Of a stretch of 64,000 bases of DNA, positions 18,119 to 26,768 are shown piece by piece. Within the stretch, counting starts at the first letter, position 1. Every line of letters starts with the position of its first letter. This DNA is from Roseibium sp. TrichSKD4 (GTDB lineage Bacteria; Pseudomonadota; Alphaproteobacteria; Rhizobiales; Stappiaceae): NCBI RefSeq assembly GCF_000148725.1, contig NZ_GL476320.1, positions 227,698-291,697 of the forward strand, read 5' to 3'. The position numbers and the translations under genes were made by a program. Below the pieces are notes generated by a model. The model was not told the DNA's origin. It made no database searches and saw only the letters and a program-made list of their open reading frames with translations.

Positions 18119-18886
18119 TCAGAAAACTCTGTCACGAGATGCAGGTGATCGAGGTTTCAGCCAGGTGAGTAAATCATCCGCAGTCATTGGCATGGCAAAA
18201 AGGAACCCCTGAAACCGGGTGACCCCTGCCGACTTCAGTTTTGAATACTGTGCCCCGGTTTCAACGCCTTCAACGATCAGTTCTGCGCCTAATTTCCGCG
18301 TCATGGAGACAAGTGCTGAAACCATTGCGCTGACACGGCTGTCCGTTTCGATATGGGTTATCAGCGAGCTGTCGAGCTTTAAGAGGGAAAATGGAAATTG
18401 GGTCAAGCGGGCGTAACTCGAATAGCCCTTGCCGAAATCATCGATCGCAATGCGTATTCCTGCCGCTGACAGGGCTGAGAGGTTTTCGCCAATTTGGCCG
18501 TAATTTTGCGCCATGTCATTTTCCGTAAATTCCAGAACAAGCCTTTGAGACTTGAGACCGTTTACGGAAATGGCTTGCAAACAGCTTTCAACGAAGTTCT
18601 GCCCAGATGCGTGCGAGGGCCGAATATTGATTGAAAGCTCAATGTCTGGGGCTGCATCGAAAATTGGTTTGGCGCTGCGGCAAGCCTGTTCGAGAACGTA
18701 ATTTCCAAGAGCCGGGCCAAGCCCGATTTCGTCTGCGATATCAAACATCTCTTCAGGACCAATTGTTCCGGTTACCGGGTGCAGCCAGCGCGAGAGCGCC
18801 TCAAAGGCCACAATCTTTTCATCGGGACCTTTCACGATCGGTTGGAAGACAATTTCGATTGCCTGATTTTGAATGGCGTTGGTCAA
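18119..18886 (-). CDS. EAL-domain c-di-GMP phosphodiesterase
   Basis: 255 residues, essentially a single EAL domain. Residues expected for activity are present: Glu29 in FEALSRW, Asn87 in INIRPS, Glu119/Glu122 in LEFTEND, Asp149-Asp150 in IDDFGKG, Lys in LLKLDSS, and the glutamates of VEGVET. It therefore probably hydrolyses c-di-GMP to pGpG in the cytoplasm. Its start lies 12 bp after the stop of the GGDEF gene, so a cyclase and phosphodiesterase are expressed from one operon as separate proteins rather than as the more common GGDEF-EAL fusion. Confidence 0.9.
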   Translation of the reverse strand: MTNAIQNQAIEIVFQPIVKGPDEKIVAFEALSRWLHPVTGTIGPEEMFDIADEIGLGPALGNYVLEQACRSAKPIFDAAPDIELSINIRPSHASGQNFVESCLQAISVNGLKSQRLVLEFTENDMAQNYGQIGENLSALSAAGIRIAIDDFGKGYSSYARLTQFPFSLLKLDSSLITHIETDSRVSAMVSALVSMTRKLGAELIVEGVETGAQYSKLKSAGVTRFQGFLFAMPMTADDLLTWLKPRSPASRDRVF

Positions 18887-18898
18887 TTCCTCTTCAAT

Positions 18899-20092
18899 TT
18901 ATACGCGTCGTCTGAGTTCGCTCGCCATGGAAGGGTGATAGAAACACGATTGACGGCGCCCGCGCCCTTTTGCCTCATAAAGGGCAAGGTCCGCCTCATG
19001 CATCAGGTCTGACATTGTCCGATACTGACCTCTGTCGGAGGTCGTAATGCCGATGCTGCCCGTTATGGAAACCGTGGCTCCTTCATAGTCGATACGTGCG
19101 GAAATCACCTCAATCACTTTTTCGGCCAATTCGGCAGCAATATCCTGGGGGCCGTCGACGACAAGGGCAAACTCGTCGCCGCCAAGACGCGCGATCAAAC
19201 TAGCGTCAGCCAATGATTTCAATCTTTTGCCGATTTCCTTCAAGACAAGATCGCCGGCAACATGGCCGAGGCGATCGTTAATCGGCTTGAAACCATCCAG
19301 ATCCAGAAGCAGGAGATTGAACTCACTGGTCTGATCATCTGCTTGCAGTTTCTCTAGGTGTTCGGAAAAGGCACGGCGATTGTATAGGCCAGTGAGAAAA
19401 TCGGTTTCAGCGACCTCTCGGACCTTTCGATTGGTTTCATGAAGTTTTCGCGCCAGTTTCATGCTGCGGAACAATTCAAACAGCAAATAGAGAAAGCCCA
19501 ATAGACCGCCGGCACCCAAAGCGATATTCAGGCTTTTCAGCATGTTGGTCGCCTCAAATTGGGCTTCAAGCGCAGATGCTGCCTTGTTGCGACGCTTGTG
19601 ATAGGCCGCCTGAGCCAAGTTTAAAACCTCTTGGCGATGCGCAAAATAGAGCTTTTCCAGATCGGCTGCTGTCTCGGGCTTACCTTCAACAATAGCATTC
19701 GCAGCCTTTTCGAAGTTCGGCAAGTCGTCCTTCAGGCGATTGACAATCAGCTGTGCTTTGTCCTGATCGTCGTAGGCTTCGATATAATCGGCTTGCGCCA
19801 ACGTGTGCGTTCGCGACCAGAAAATATCCAGCGCGCGGTTCATGTCCTTTCGTGTCGCCCAATCTTCACCTTTGGCAATCGCAATCGCCGTCTCGAAAAA
19901 AGTCCGATACTCCCACCCAAATTGACCGACTTCTTCCAGCCGAGCAGAATAAAACTCTCGCCGATCAAACTCGGTTACCGCCGTGTTGATGGTGATTTGA
20001 GTAAAGATCATGCCAACCACAAACAGAACAATGACAAGCGCGGAGCGCATGAGCGACCACTGTCCTGTCAGTGTTTTGGTATTAAGTTTCAT
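18899..20092 (-). CDS. Membrane diguanylate cyclase with periplasmic sensor domain (GGDEF)
   Basis: 397 residues. Membrane segments at ~17-37 and ~188-208 flank a mostly helical periplasmic domain of about 150 residues. The cytoplasmic C-terminus has DFLTGLYNRRAF and the intact active-site motif GGDEF at 304-308. The RxxD inhibitory site normally five residues before it is absent (LADA instead), so product inhibition is not expected. It makes c-di-GMP from GTP. Located between a periplasmic-protein gene upstream and the EAL gene downstream in one operon. Confidence 0.9.
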   Translation of the reverse strand: MKLNTKTLTGQWSLMRSALVIVLFVVGMIFTQITINTAVTEFDRREFYSARLEEVGQFGWEYRTFFETAIAIAKGEDWATRKDMNRALDIFWSRTHTLAQADYIEAYDDQDKAQLIVNRLKDDLPNFEKAANAIVEGKPETAADLEKLYFAHRQEVLNLAQAAYHKRRNKAASALEAQFEATNMLKSLNIALGAGGLLGFLYLLFELFRSMKLARKLHETNRKVREVAETDFLTGLYNRRAFSEHLEKLQADDQTSEFNLLLLDLDGFKPINDRLGHVAGDLVLKEIGKRLKSLADASLIARLGGDEFALVVDGPQDIAAELAEKVIEVISARIDYEGATVSITGSIGITTSDRGQYRTMSDLMHEADLALYEAKGRGRRQSCFYHPSMASELRRRV

Positions 20093-20143
20093 TCTGAAAC
20101 CCTGTTTGCTGGTGCAATGTAAGTTGTATGAAGCCGCTGGCCG

Positions 20144-20641
20144 TTACTGCAGAACCGAAATATCGGCTATCTGCCAAACGCTGCGCGCTTCACGCAATTG
20201 ATCGTGAATTTCCGGGTAGTCGGTGAACGGATAAACGACCCAAGACGGACCTTTGCTGCGCACGGAGAGACGGTCGCCGTTAATTTCGATGGCAATCAAG
20301 ACCGGATAATTTTGCAGCTCTTCAACCGGGATTTCGGCTGAATATCCATCAAGCCCTGTGACCAGCATCCGATCTGCACTTACGTTGAAATGGTCCAGCA
20401 GTTTTGAAAACAAAACCCCTCGCACAGTGGCAATGTCTTCAGATTCGCCAACAAGGTGCGTCTTGATCTCCGTACTGCCGATTTCGGTTAGGTCGCTATC
20501 TGTGACGCCGACACTGGTGCCCGAGTTTGGGGTCAAGGTGAACAAGGGTTCGGAGGCCTTGGCCGGTGTCGCCTGTGCAGTTTGCAGCACCAAAATAGCC
20601 AACGCCGCAAATAGTATGCCGGAAAGTGAGCTTGATCGCAT
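20144..20641 (-). CDS. Periplasmic protein, oxidoreductase molybdopterin-binding-like fold
   Basis: 165 residues with a Sec signal peptide (hydrophobic ~7-22, cleavage near AKA-SEP). The mature part has TEIGSTEIKTHLVGESEDIATVRGVLFSKLL, VTGLDGYSAEIPVEEL and GPSWVVYPFTDYPE, which resembles small proteins of the oxidoreductase molybdopterin-binding (SUOX-like) family often encoded beside GGDEF proteins; the cofactor cysteine is lacking. As first gene of the operon it may feed a periplasmic signal to the GGDEF protein (inference). Confidence 0.7.
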   Translation of the reverse strand: MRSSSLSGILFAALAILVLQTAQATPAKASEPLFTLTPNSGTSVGVTDSDLTEIGSTEIKTHLVGESEDIATVRGVLFSKLLDHFNVSADRMLVTGLDGYSAEIPVEELQNYPVLIAIEINGDRLSVRSKGPSWVVYPFTDYPEIHDQLREARSVWQIADISVLQ

Positions 20642-20671
20642 GACGTGCTCCCTACTTGGTTGTTCGCGCAA

Positions 20672-21220
20672 GTTTATTGCATAGTAAAGTAGAGCAGAAT
20701 GCTAGTTAAAATATGTTATGTGATCGCATGAAAACTTCGAAGAAAACACCGTAAGAGGCTGTAATTTAAAGAAAAGGTGCCTGAGATTGTGGTTTGGGTT
20801 AACAAAGCGCAATCGGCATCTGCGGAACTTTTGTGAAACTATAAAGGCTGTCTCAGCCCATGAAGATGGTGCGGAGAGAATTCAGGACTTGGGGAAGGGT
20901 GGTGGTGCCGGCAGCAGGATTCGAACCCGCGACCCCGAGATTACAAATGTTGGTGGAGTTAATATATTACAATTAGTTACGCTTTGTATATTTCTGAATT
21001 CAAGTATTTCTCACACGCAACCATAAAGAAGATGTTGTTATTGAAAGGTGCGTTGCGATCCACGGGATCAACAGGTTGCTGACAATTCGGTGATGATGGA
21101 CTTCATGCTGAAACTTCGACGGTGCAAGGTAGCGGTGTTTGGAAAAATCGATATAAGTGGGGTAACGATTCACTGAGCAGATGATGTATATGATGCCCTT
21201 TGCCGGCAACGGAGGCATGA
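20672..21220. other. Left prophage junction and flanks
   Basis: Holds the left attachment repeat (20903-20948) and about 270 bp of AT-rich phage DNA before the ParB-like gene. The ribosome binding site GGAGG sits at 21211-21215. A pair of ATGs at 21217 and 21221 overlap out of frame; only the second opens the long frame. I see no gene in this stretch. Confidence 0.6.
20903..20948. repeat. attL: 46-bp copy of the tRNA-Thr 3' end
   Basis: Identical base for base to 59068-59113 and differing on both flanks (G versus T before, G versus C after). It contains the T arm, variable loop, 3' acceptor strand and CCA of the tRNA but not the 5' half, so it is the leftover bacterial 3' end after integration. 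Confidence 0.92.
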
Positions 21221-22363
21221 ATGAATTGGGATGAACTCGTCGAGATTGGCGCTACAGGAACGGTTGATACCGAACTGCTCCATTTCGATACTAACAATCC
21301 ACGCTTCACGCCTGACAAACGTCCGAATGAAGATACTGATCAGGCCATCATCGCTGAATTGGCGAGGAGTGCTGATCTGTCCGAACTCGTTCAATCCATT
21401 GGAACTAGTGGTTACATTAATATTGAGCCGCTAGTTGTAGTTGTTCGTGGGGGAAGGCTTGTTGTACTCGAGGGGAATCGAAGGCTTGCTGCGCTTAAAG
21501 CCCTGCGGAACGAGCAATATGCACAGAATGCGAAACTCAGTATCCCGGAATTTGGACAAGAAGTCAGCGAAACTCTCAATAAAATCTTAGTCTACAGGGT
21601 CGAGCGCGAGGAAGACGCCCGTCAATTGATAGGGTTTAAACACATTAATGGCCCGCAAGCTTGGGATGCGTTCGCAAAGGCAACGTTCGCCGCCCGCTGG
21701 TTGGATTCGCAAGCAGTAGAAGAGACCCCCTTGTCGCTCATGGCTATAGCCAGCCGAATGGGCGATAAGCATGCGACTATCCATAGGATGGTGACTGCAT
21801 TTTATGTTCTTATGCAGGCTGAGGATGAAGAAATATTTAGTATGGAGGATCGTTACAAGCGCGCCTTTAGCTTCTCGCACCTGTATACTGGACTCTCATA
21901 CGCCGAATATACAGATTATTTGGGGATGCCACGGCCTCAAAGAACAGAGGATCCAAAAAGAAACCCTGTGGAGCCGGAGTATTATCCTAAACTTAGATAC
22001 TTGCTGACTTGGCTGTATGGCTCCAAAGAGCGGGAAATACAGCCAGTAGTACGGAGCCAGAATCCGGACCTTGGTCGTTTGCGGGAGGTTCTCAAATCAA
22101 AACCAGGGATAAAGGTGCTTGAGCAGACGAGCCATCTTGAAGATGCACTTATTACGTCCACGCCTAAAGATATTCGATTTTCGAAACATATAGTTGATGC
22201 AAATGCCGAATTGAGGCTTGCCCTTGAAACGCTCGATGGGTTTGATCCTGAAACACAGCCAGAGCTTCAAGAGATCGTAAATTCTGCTTATAAACGCGTT
22301 CAGCTCATTAAGACGAGTGTTGATGTGCAAATGACTGACTTCGAAAGAGAAATAGAAAAATAA
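21221..22363 (+). CDS. ParB/Srx-like domain protein of the attL-proximal cargo cassette
   Basis: 380 residues. The N-terminal ~110 residues have the ParB/sulfiredoxin fold pattern: DTNNPRF, then SELVQSIGTSGYINIEPLVVV, then VLEGNRRLAALKAL, the nucleotide-binding G-N-R-R box. The segment LIGFKHINGPQAWDAFAKA follows as in many ParB-like proteins, with a possible helix-turn-helix (PLSLMAIASRMGDKHATIHRMV) near 165-190. The rest is unrecognised. Not a partition protein: no ParA partner or centromere repeats are nearby. Ends 2 bp before the next gene, so co-transcribed with the nuclease-like gene. ParB-like folds occur in several defence and modification systems; here it may recognise DNA or use CTP/ATP (inference). 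Confidence 0.8.
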   Translation: MNWDELVEIGATGTVDTELLHFDTNNPRFTPDKRPNEDTDQAIIAELARSADLSELVQSIGTSGYINIEPLVVVVRGGRLVVLEGNRRLAALKALRNEQYAQNAKLSIPEFGQEVSETLNKILVYRVEREEDARQLIGFKHINGPQAWDAFAKATFAARWLDSQAVEETPLSLMAIASRMGDKHATIHRMVTAFYVLMQAEDEEIFSMEDRYKRAFSFSHLYTGLSYAEYTDYLGMPRPQRTEDPKRNPVEPEYYPKLRYLLTWLYGSKEREIQPVVRSQNPDLGRLREVLKSKPGIKVLEQTSHLEDALITSTPKDIRFSKHIVDANAELRLALETLDGFDPETQPELQEIVNSAYKRVQLIKTSVDVQMTDFEREIEK

Positions 22364-22365
22364 CG

Positions 22366-23391
22366 ATGGTTGGGGAACCCGTTGTTACTCCAGTGCCAGG
22401 AGAAAAAGACCACGTCATCGTTGATTGGCTGGAACTGGTAGCGTTTTTTAACGACTACCGCACAGCTCGTGTCGACGAACTCGTTGCAGCGCTCGAAGAG
22501 CAATTTGAAAGCGCTAACGATGATGCCGATGTCGATGAAGACGACCCTCTCGGATCCGATGACGTTGGAAATATAGGCAGAAAAGACGCTGAAAAAGAAC
22601 AGCTTCTCGAGCGAATTGAAAACGAAGTCGAATTCCGCATTAAAGATTGCGATGGTACTTACCCGTTCGAGCTTACAGATGATGCTGAAGAATTAATTCT
22701 AGTAGAGAATTGGCAAAGCGATCACTATACACCCTATCTTACTTGTCTAATTACTACGCATTTGACACGAAGTAGCCTATTCGATTTTGTTGTGCCTGAT
22801 AGAGTCATTCAAAGACTCCGGAATCGTGTATTTCAAGTACTCTCAACCTTTGCTATGGCTGGTTTAGTATCCGGAAGCGCTGCGAGTATTGGTTGGCCGC
22901 GTGAAGATCGAGCTTCGATACTTGATACGCTGCGGCGCGCAGAAGGGCGAAATGCGGGTTTTGCAACCAAGGGGCAGCCGGGAAGGTATACTTCACCAAA
23001 AGAAAAGGATGGTGGAGTAGATGTTATCGCGTGGAGGATCGAGAATCGTCCTCCGCCGATTTTGTTTTATTTTGCGCAAGTCGCTAGTGGTCACAATTGG
23101 CCCGGTAAACCGGTGAGCGTACACAAGGACTTGTTTGAAAGAAACTATATGGATGATCCGCATCGCGGGAATGTTAACTTTGCCACTCTCTTGCCGTTCC
23201 GTATTCATGACAAATTAGAATGGCAAAATGAGCATGTAATTCATGGTACGTTACTGGATAGAACGCGATTGCCGAATTACGCGGTTAAAGGGAAGTTGCT
23301 TGCCGATAGTGGAGTGGAAATGGATGAGTCCGAAAATATGCCTCAAGTATTAGATTGGATTACACAATTCCGAGGTGTCGCTGGCCTCTAA
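22366..23391 (+). CDS. Unknown protein, possible PD-(D/E)XK-like nuclease, partner of the ParB-like protein
   Basis: 341 residues. The N-terminal third is very acidic (ANDDADVDEDDPLG) and helical. Residues ~205-265 contain GRYTSPKEKDGGVDVIAWR followed by ILFYFAQVASGHNWPGK. The order G-x-D-(V/I)-x-A, a hydrophobic strand, then Q-x-A-S-G resembles the D...QxK core of Mrr-like restriction endonucleases with a variant last residue; this is an inference from pattern. A later segment GTLLDRTRLPNYA is probably conserved. I cannot name the family. It starts 2 bp after the ParB-like gene and overlaps the convergent methyltransferase gene tail-to-tail by 4 bp, so the three genes form one tight unit. 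Confidence 0.75.
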   Translation: MVGEPVVTPVPGEKDHVIVDWLELVAFFNDYRTARVDELVAALEEQFESANDDADVDEDDPLGSDDVGNIGRKDAEKEQLLERIENEVEFRIKDCDGTYPFELTDDAEELILVENWQSDHYTPYLTCLITTHLTRSSLFDFVVPDRVIQRLRNRVFQVLSTFAMAGLVSGSAASIGWPREDRASILDTLRRAEGRNAGFATKGQPGRYTSPKEKDGGVDVIAWRIENRPPPILFYFAQVASGHNWPGKPVSVHKDLFERNYMDDPHRGNVNFATLLPFRIHDKLEWQNEHVIHGTLLDRTRLPNYAVKGKLLADSGVEMDESENMPQVLDWITQFRGVAGL

Positions 23392-24296
23392 ACCAAATTT
23401 GGTTCTATTAGTATTTCGTTCTCTCTGCGCTTCGATTGCAGGCTATAGTTTACAGAAATCGAAGAACAGTTTTGTGTGTGGTATATTTCGCGGATCAATG
23501 GAGCGTCATCATATGTGAGAATCCAATTAGGAACGGATCCACTAGTCAGAATATCAGATAATGCAACGTGTTTTGCTTCGCTCATCCCATTTAAATAAAG
23601 CCTCCCTCCTACCTTAACATAAGGGGGGTCAATGAAATAAAAGATCTTAGAAGGGTCAGTTTTTCTTCGGCTCTGATCAATAAAAGACAATCCATCCTTA
23701 TTCGAGAGCGCAATCCTACGCCTGTTGTTTCCGAGCCATAGAATTCGTTTCTTCAAGTTATCTACATTGAAACGAGCGTTTATTTTCCACTTGCCTGATT
23801 GATCATAGCCACCAATTGGGCCAGCGTTGATTACAATGCCCGACCTCGTTGTGCGGTTCATGTAAAATGTTGAGAAGCCAAGTTCGAAGTCATACTCAGA
23901 GCCTTTGAAGTTAGTTACAGTTTCTCGGTGACGATACCATTCGTCCATATCAAGGTGAACTTGCTCCAATCTGGATATGAAAAGATCGGTCTCCTCAAGC
24001 ATTGCGTGCCACGCGGAGTAAATGCGTAGGTCGGCGTCGTTTAGCATGAGAGCATCCACATCTCCGCTTGCCAATAGTATCAGTGCAGCACCAGCGCCAC
24101 CGCAGAAGGGTTCCGCGAAAATACGGACGCCTTGTATTGAAGAAAGTCTCTGTCTGAGAAAGGCTGACATGAAACCTTTTCCGCCGGGATACCGAAAGGG
24201 TGATATCGCATTCTGACTAGATCGACCTTGGTCTTTAGGTATCTCGGTAGTGGGTAGCATCATAACAGGATTTTGTGGGTTGTCTCTGGGAGCCAA
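23388..24296 (-). CDS. D12-class (Dam-like) DNA N6-adenine methyltransferase
   Basis: About 302 residues from a TTG; internal ATGs near residue 12 are plausible starts. FRYPGGKG, AEPFCGGAGAAL (AdoMet-binding FxGxG-type motif) and FIDPPYVK (the catalytic DPPY motif) appear in the order typical of alpha-class Dam/DpnM enzymes. Later segments NWILTYDDAP and RRENEILI also fit. It transfers methyl from AdoMet to adenine in a short recognition site, possibly GATC-containing. It faces the nuclease-like gene, suggesting it protects self DNA from that system; an orphan phage methylase protecting against host restriction is the alternative. Confidence 0.88.
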   Translation of the reverse strand: MAPRDNPQNPVMMLPTTEIPKDQGRSSQNAISPFRYPGGKGFMSAFLRQRLSSIQGVRIFAEPFCGGAGAALILLASGDVDALMLNDADLRIYSAWHAMLEETDLFISRLEQVHLDMDEWYRHRETVTNFKGSEYDFELGFSTFYMNRTTRSGIVINAGPIGGYDQSGKWKINARFNVDNLKKRILWLGNNRRRIALSNKDGLSFIDQSRRKTDPSKIFYFIDPPYVKVGGRLYLNGMSEAKHVALSDILTSGSVPNWILTYDDAPLIREIYHTQNCSSISVNYSLQSKRRENEILIEPNLV

Positions 24297-24469
24297 TTTG
24301 GGATTCTAGAATTGACCAAGGCATGTTTGGTGGCTCGTCATATCAAGAATTATTGAATAAGTCTGATACTTTTTGGTTCATAAAGTGCTAAAATGAAGCA
24401 GTTTCAACGTTCTTAGAACGCAATGGTCTCGCGCAAAAAGTATTTCCGCTTATATCTACGGCGAATATG

Positions 24470-25825
24470 TCATCCCCGCGCCAAATCATACCAAGCGGTC
24501 AGTTTCCCGATTGCTCTCCGGGCAAGGTCCGGGTGCAGGCCGAGATAGTGTTTCATGATCTCGTTGACTGACTTCAGGCTGTGGCCGGTGATCGCCGCGA
24601 TCTCGGTCACCTCGCAGCCGGCCAGTGCCAGCCAGGTTACGGCCGTGTCGCGCAGATCTTGATCTCGAAAATCTTCCAGAGACGGTGTTGGTTGGATGAC
24701 CGGTTCGCCTTCGGGTTGATTTGAAACGACCGTCAAGGTGCTCACCAGCTTGAATTTGGTTATCCGGTAGCCCTTCGGTAGCGGAGAGGCGAGGGAGCCG
24801 TCCTGCAAGCGCCAGATGCCGAATGCGGCCGCGATGCAGATCTCGCGAAACAGGTGCTGGTAGTGCTTGGCCAGAAACGGCCGTCTCTGGCGCTCGTCTA
24901 GGTTCACATGTGGCCAGTTGACCCGCCAGTCTCTTCGACGCTCCTGTGCCGCTTTCTGCCGTCTGTCGACGATATCAGAAACCGGCAAAAGGAGAGGCTG
25001 GCCGTGTTTCTTGCCCTGGCGAAAGAGGACGCCGAGTTCGCTCATCTGTTCATAGGTCAAGTTGAGCCGATCGGCTTGCCGTTGTCCGAACCAGACGCCT
25101 TGTGTCACGATATCGCCAACCTCGGGTCGACCAACCACATCGCATGTTTCGACCAGGATCCGCATCTCGTCGATTTCGCCAAACCGGACGCGGGGAGGGG
25201 CCACGGGAAGGCTGTCTTCCATATGGCTTACTGGGTTGGAACGGGCCTTGTCGTTCTTGATGGCAAATTTGTAGACCTGACTGAGAAACGATCGCGCCCG
25301 GCGTGCCTGTGAAAGGCCATGCCTGATTTCAACCTGGTCCAGAAGCAGGGCCATGTTGCGCGGCGTGAAGGCTGCCGCCAGTTCTTCCCAGAAACGACCA
25401 TTCTCAAGTTGCTCGATCAGCCTGGCCGTTTCCCGGTAGCCTTGAGCCGTCTGCGGCTTCAATGGCCGTCGGACCTTTCGCCCCTCCCTGATTTCCTTGC
25501 CCAGCATGCGCGGGTTTTTCTCGCAAAAATCGGAAATGAGGTGGGCTAGGGTCGGAAGTCCTGCAGCGCGGGCATATTGTAGACCAGCGCGCCGACGTTT
25601 GGCCTGGCTGATTTCCCGCGTCTTTTGGCGAAGGGCGGCGAGTTCCTGTTGCTTGGCGGCTGACCAGGCGATGCATTCGTCGATCGAGAACCAGGTGCCG
25701 TCCGGATGCTGAAGGTTCTCACCTTTCAGGCCGAAATTCCTGCGTAGATCCGGTGCCGGGAAAAAACGCGGGCGACCATCGCGCCATGTCACGAGTGGGA
25801 TCTTGATGTCGGGTTTCTTGATCAT
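24470..25825 (-). CDS. int: Tyrosine-recombinase integrase
   Basis: 451 residues. The N-terminal half contains the arm/core-binding region (GLPTLAHLISDFCEKNPRM, RGYRETARLIEQLE-like). The catalytic end has LRDTAVTWLALAGCEVTEIAAITGHSLKSVNEIMKHYLG: the second Arg of the R-H-R-H-Y set, the GHS histidine and the Tyr nucleophile in KHYL. The usual His before the Arg is replaced (DQDLRD). It integrates the phage into tRNA-Thr. Unusually, about 3.5 kb of cargo separates it from attL. Confidence 0.92.
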   Translation of the reverse strand: MIKKPDIKIPLVTWRDGRPRFFPAPDLRRNFGLKGENLQHPDGTWFSIDECIAWSAAKQQELAALRQKTREISQAKRRRAGLQYARAAGLPTLAHLISDFCEKNPRMLGKEIREGRKVRRPLKPQTAQGYRETARLIEQLENGRFWEELAAAFTPRNMALLLDQVEIRHGLSQARRARSFLSQVYKFAIKNDKARSNPVSHMEDSLPVAPPRVRFGEIDEMRILVETCDVVGRPEVGDIVTQGVWFGQRQADRLNLTYEQMSELGVLFRQGKKHGQPLLLPVSDIVDRRQKAAQERRRDWRVNWPHVNLDERQRRPFLAKHYQHLFREICIAAAFGIWRLQDGSLASPLPKGYRITKFKLVSTLTVVSNQPEGEPVIQPTPSLEDFRDQDLRDTAVTWLALAGCEVTEIAAITGHSLKSVNEIMKHYLGLHPDLARRAIGKLTAWYDLARG

Positions 25826-25945
25826 GGGTCTACATCTTTGCTGACGATGTCATTTTAGCAAAAAGAAAGGCGGGGCAACCACCGCTTTGCCCCGCCAGTC
25901 GGGATTGGCGTCGTCTCATGCCAATCCGGGGAGGATATTTGACCG

Positions 25946-26119
25946 TCAGAACAGCCGACCGAGTGTCGGCTTTTCCTCGGGTGTCTCTTCGAGTGGCCTC
26001 ACGTAGACAAGAAGGTAAAAGATCAGGCCTGCGCTGATGGCCAGGGCGAGAAGCCCGGCTGCGCCGACGATGGTCCAGATCAGGGCTTGCGGGTTAAACG
26101 TGGTTATCTGGTCCATCAT
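25946..26119 (-). CDS. Small single-pass membrane protein
   Basis: 57 residues with one strongly hydrophobic segment (residues ~12-38, IWTIVGAAGLLALAISAGLIF) and an acidic, proline-rich tail. ATGA overlap with the gene before it makes it the last member of a chain of five coupled small genes running towards the integrase. Phage membrane peptides of this kind sometimes block superinfection; here that is only a possibility. Confidence 0.65.
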   Translation of the reverse strand: MMDQITTFNPQALIWTIVGAAGLLALAISAGLIFYLLVYVRPLEETPEEKPTLGRLF

Positions 26120-26394
26120 CTTGCCCGCCTCTGCTTCTTGATGTGAAGGGCTTCGGCTTCGCCTGAATGCGTCAGTTCCAGACGGGTCGTTCCCTTTCCG
26201 GCTACTTCCACAGCAAGCCCGCGAATTACGAGTTTGTCTGCCGTTTCCAGTCGGATGCGGCGGTTTGAGCCCTTCGGTCGCCATCCCCCGCCTACGCGCC
26301 ATGCGCACTTGCGACCGGAGATTTCGACCAGCAGATCTTCCTGCGCCTTTGTGAGGGGATCTGTCTCTGGGGTGCTTCGAAGAGGGCAGGTCAT
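26116..26394 (-). CDS. Small basic phage early protein, unknown
   Basis: 92 residues, basic. KAQEDLLVEISGRKCAWRVGGGWRPKG and LETADKLVIRGLAVEVAGKGTTRLELT suggest a small winged-helix-like fold, but I recognise no family. Coupled by ATGA overlaps to genes on both sides in the left early operon. Confidence 0.6.
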   Translation of the reverse strand: MTCPLRSTPETDPLTKAQEDLLVEISGRKCAWRVGGGWRPKGSNRRIRLETADKLVIRGLAVEVAGKGTTRLELTHSGEAEALHIKKQRRAR

Positions 26395-26768
26395 GCGTGG
26401 CCTCCCTGCACACTTGTGACTTCGGTCAAAGAGGTTGTCACCCGGTCCGGATTATCTTCGAAGACGTCATTCAGCTCTCTGAGGAACAAAGACATGAAAT
26501 TCGGGCCATCGTTCAAAACACCGACCTTCACCTCACTGGCCAGCAGTATGGCCAACGCCCTCATTACAAGCGCTTTTGGATGGCCAGCGTTGAGCAGTTC
26601 AAAGGTGGTTCGATCCACTTCGAAATAGCTGGTGCGAAGGTCCCTTTGCATTTCAACAAAGGCCCTGTCGTCATTTGAGCGACATTTGGAGAGCGACAGG
26701 GCCGCACTTGCCATGAGGTCCCGCCGAGCCTTTTCGATAGCCTTGTCGACGTCAAAATGAACGTTCAT
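26391..26768 (-). CDS. Phage early protein, unknown
   Basis: 125 residues, mixed alpha/beta, no signal peptide or membrane segment, no recognised motif. Coupled by ATGA overlap at both ends within the left minus-strand operon. Codon use is like the neighbours. Confidence 0.6.
   Translation of the reverse strand: MNVHFDVDKAIEKARRDLMASAALSLSKCRSNDDRAFVEMQRDLRTSYFEVDRTTFELLNAGHPKALVMRALAILLASEVKVGVLNDGPNFMSLFLRELNDVFEDNPDRVTTSLTEVTSVQGGHA

Noticed and set aside
20903-20948. A tRNA gene at the left prophage end
   Set aside because: Only the 3' part is present, without D arm or the 5' acceptor strand, so it is an attachment-site remnant and not a gene.
21221-22363. Plasmid-type partition ParB
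   Set aside because: No ParA gene and no parS-like repeats nearby, and the gene is coupled to a non-partition gene.
26119-26413. Longer version of the small membrane protein gene extending to 26413
   Set aside because: The extension is arginine/serine-rich and lies antisense-free but in the wrong frame relative to a well-coupled upstream gene; the ATG at 26119 gives the ATGA coupling.
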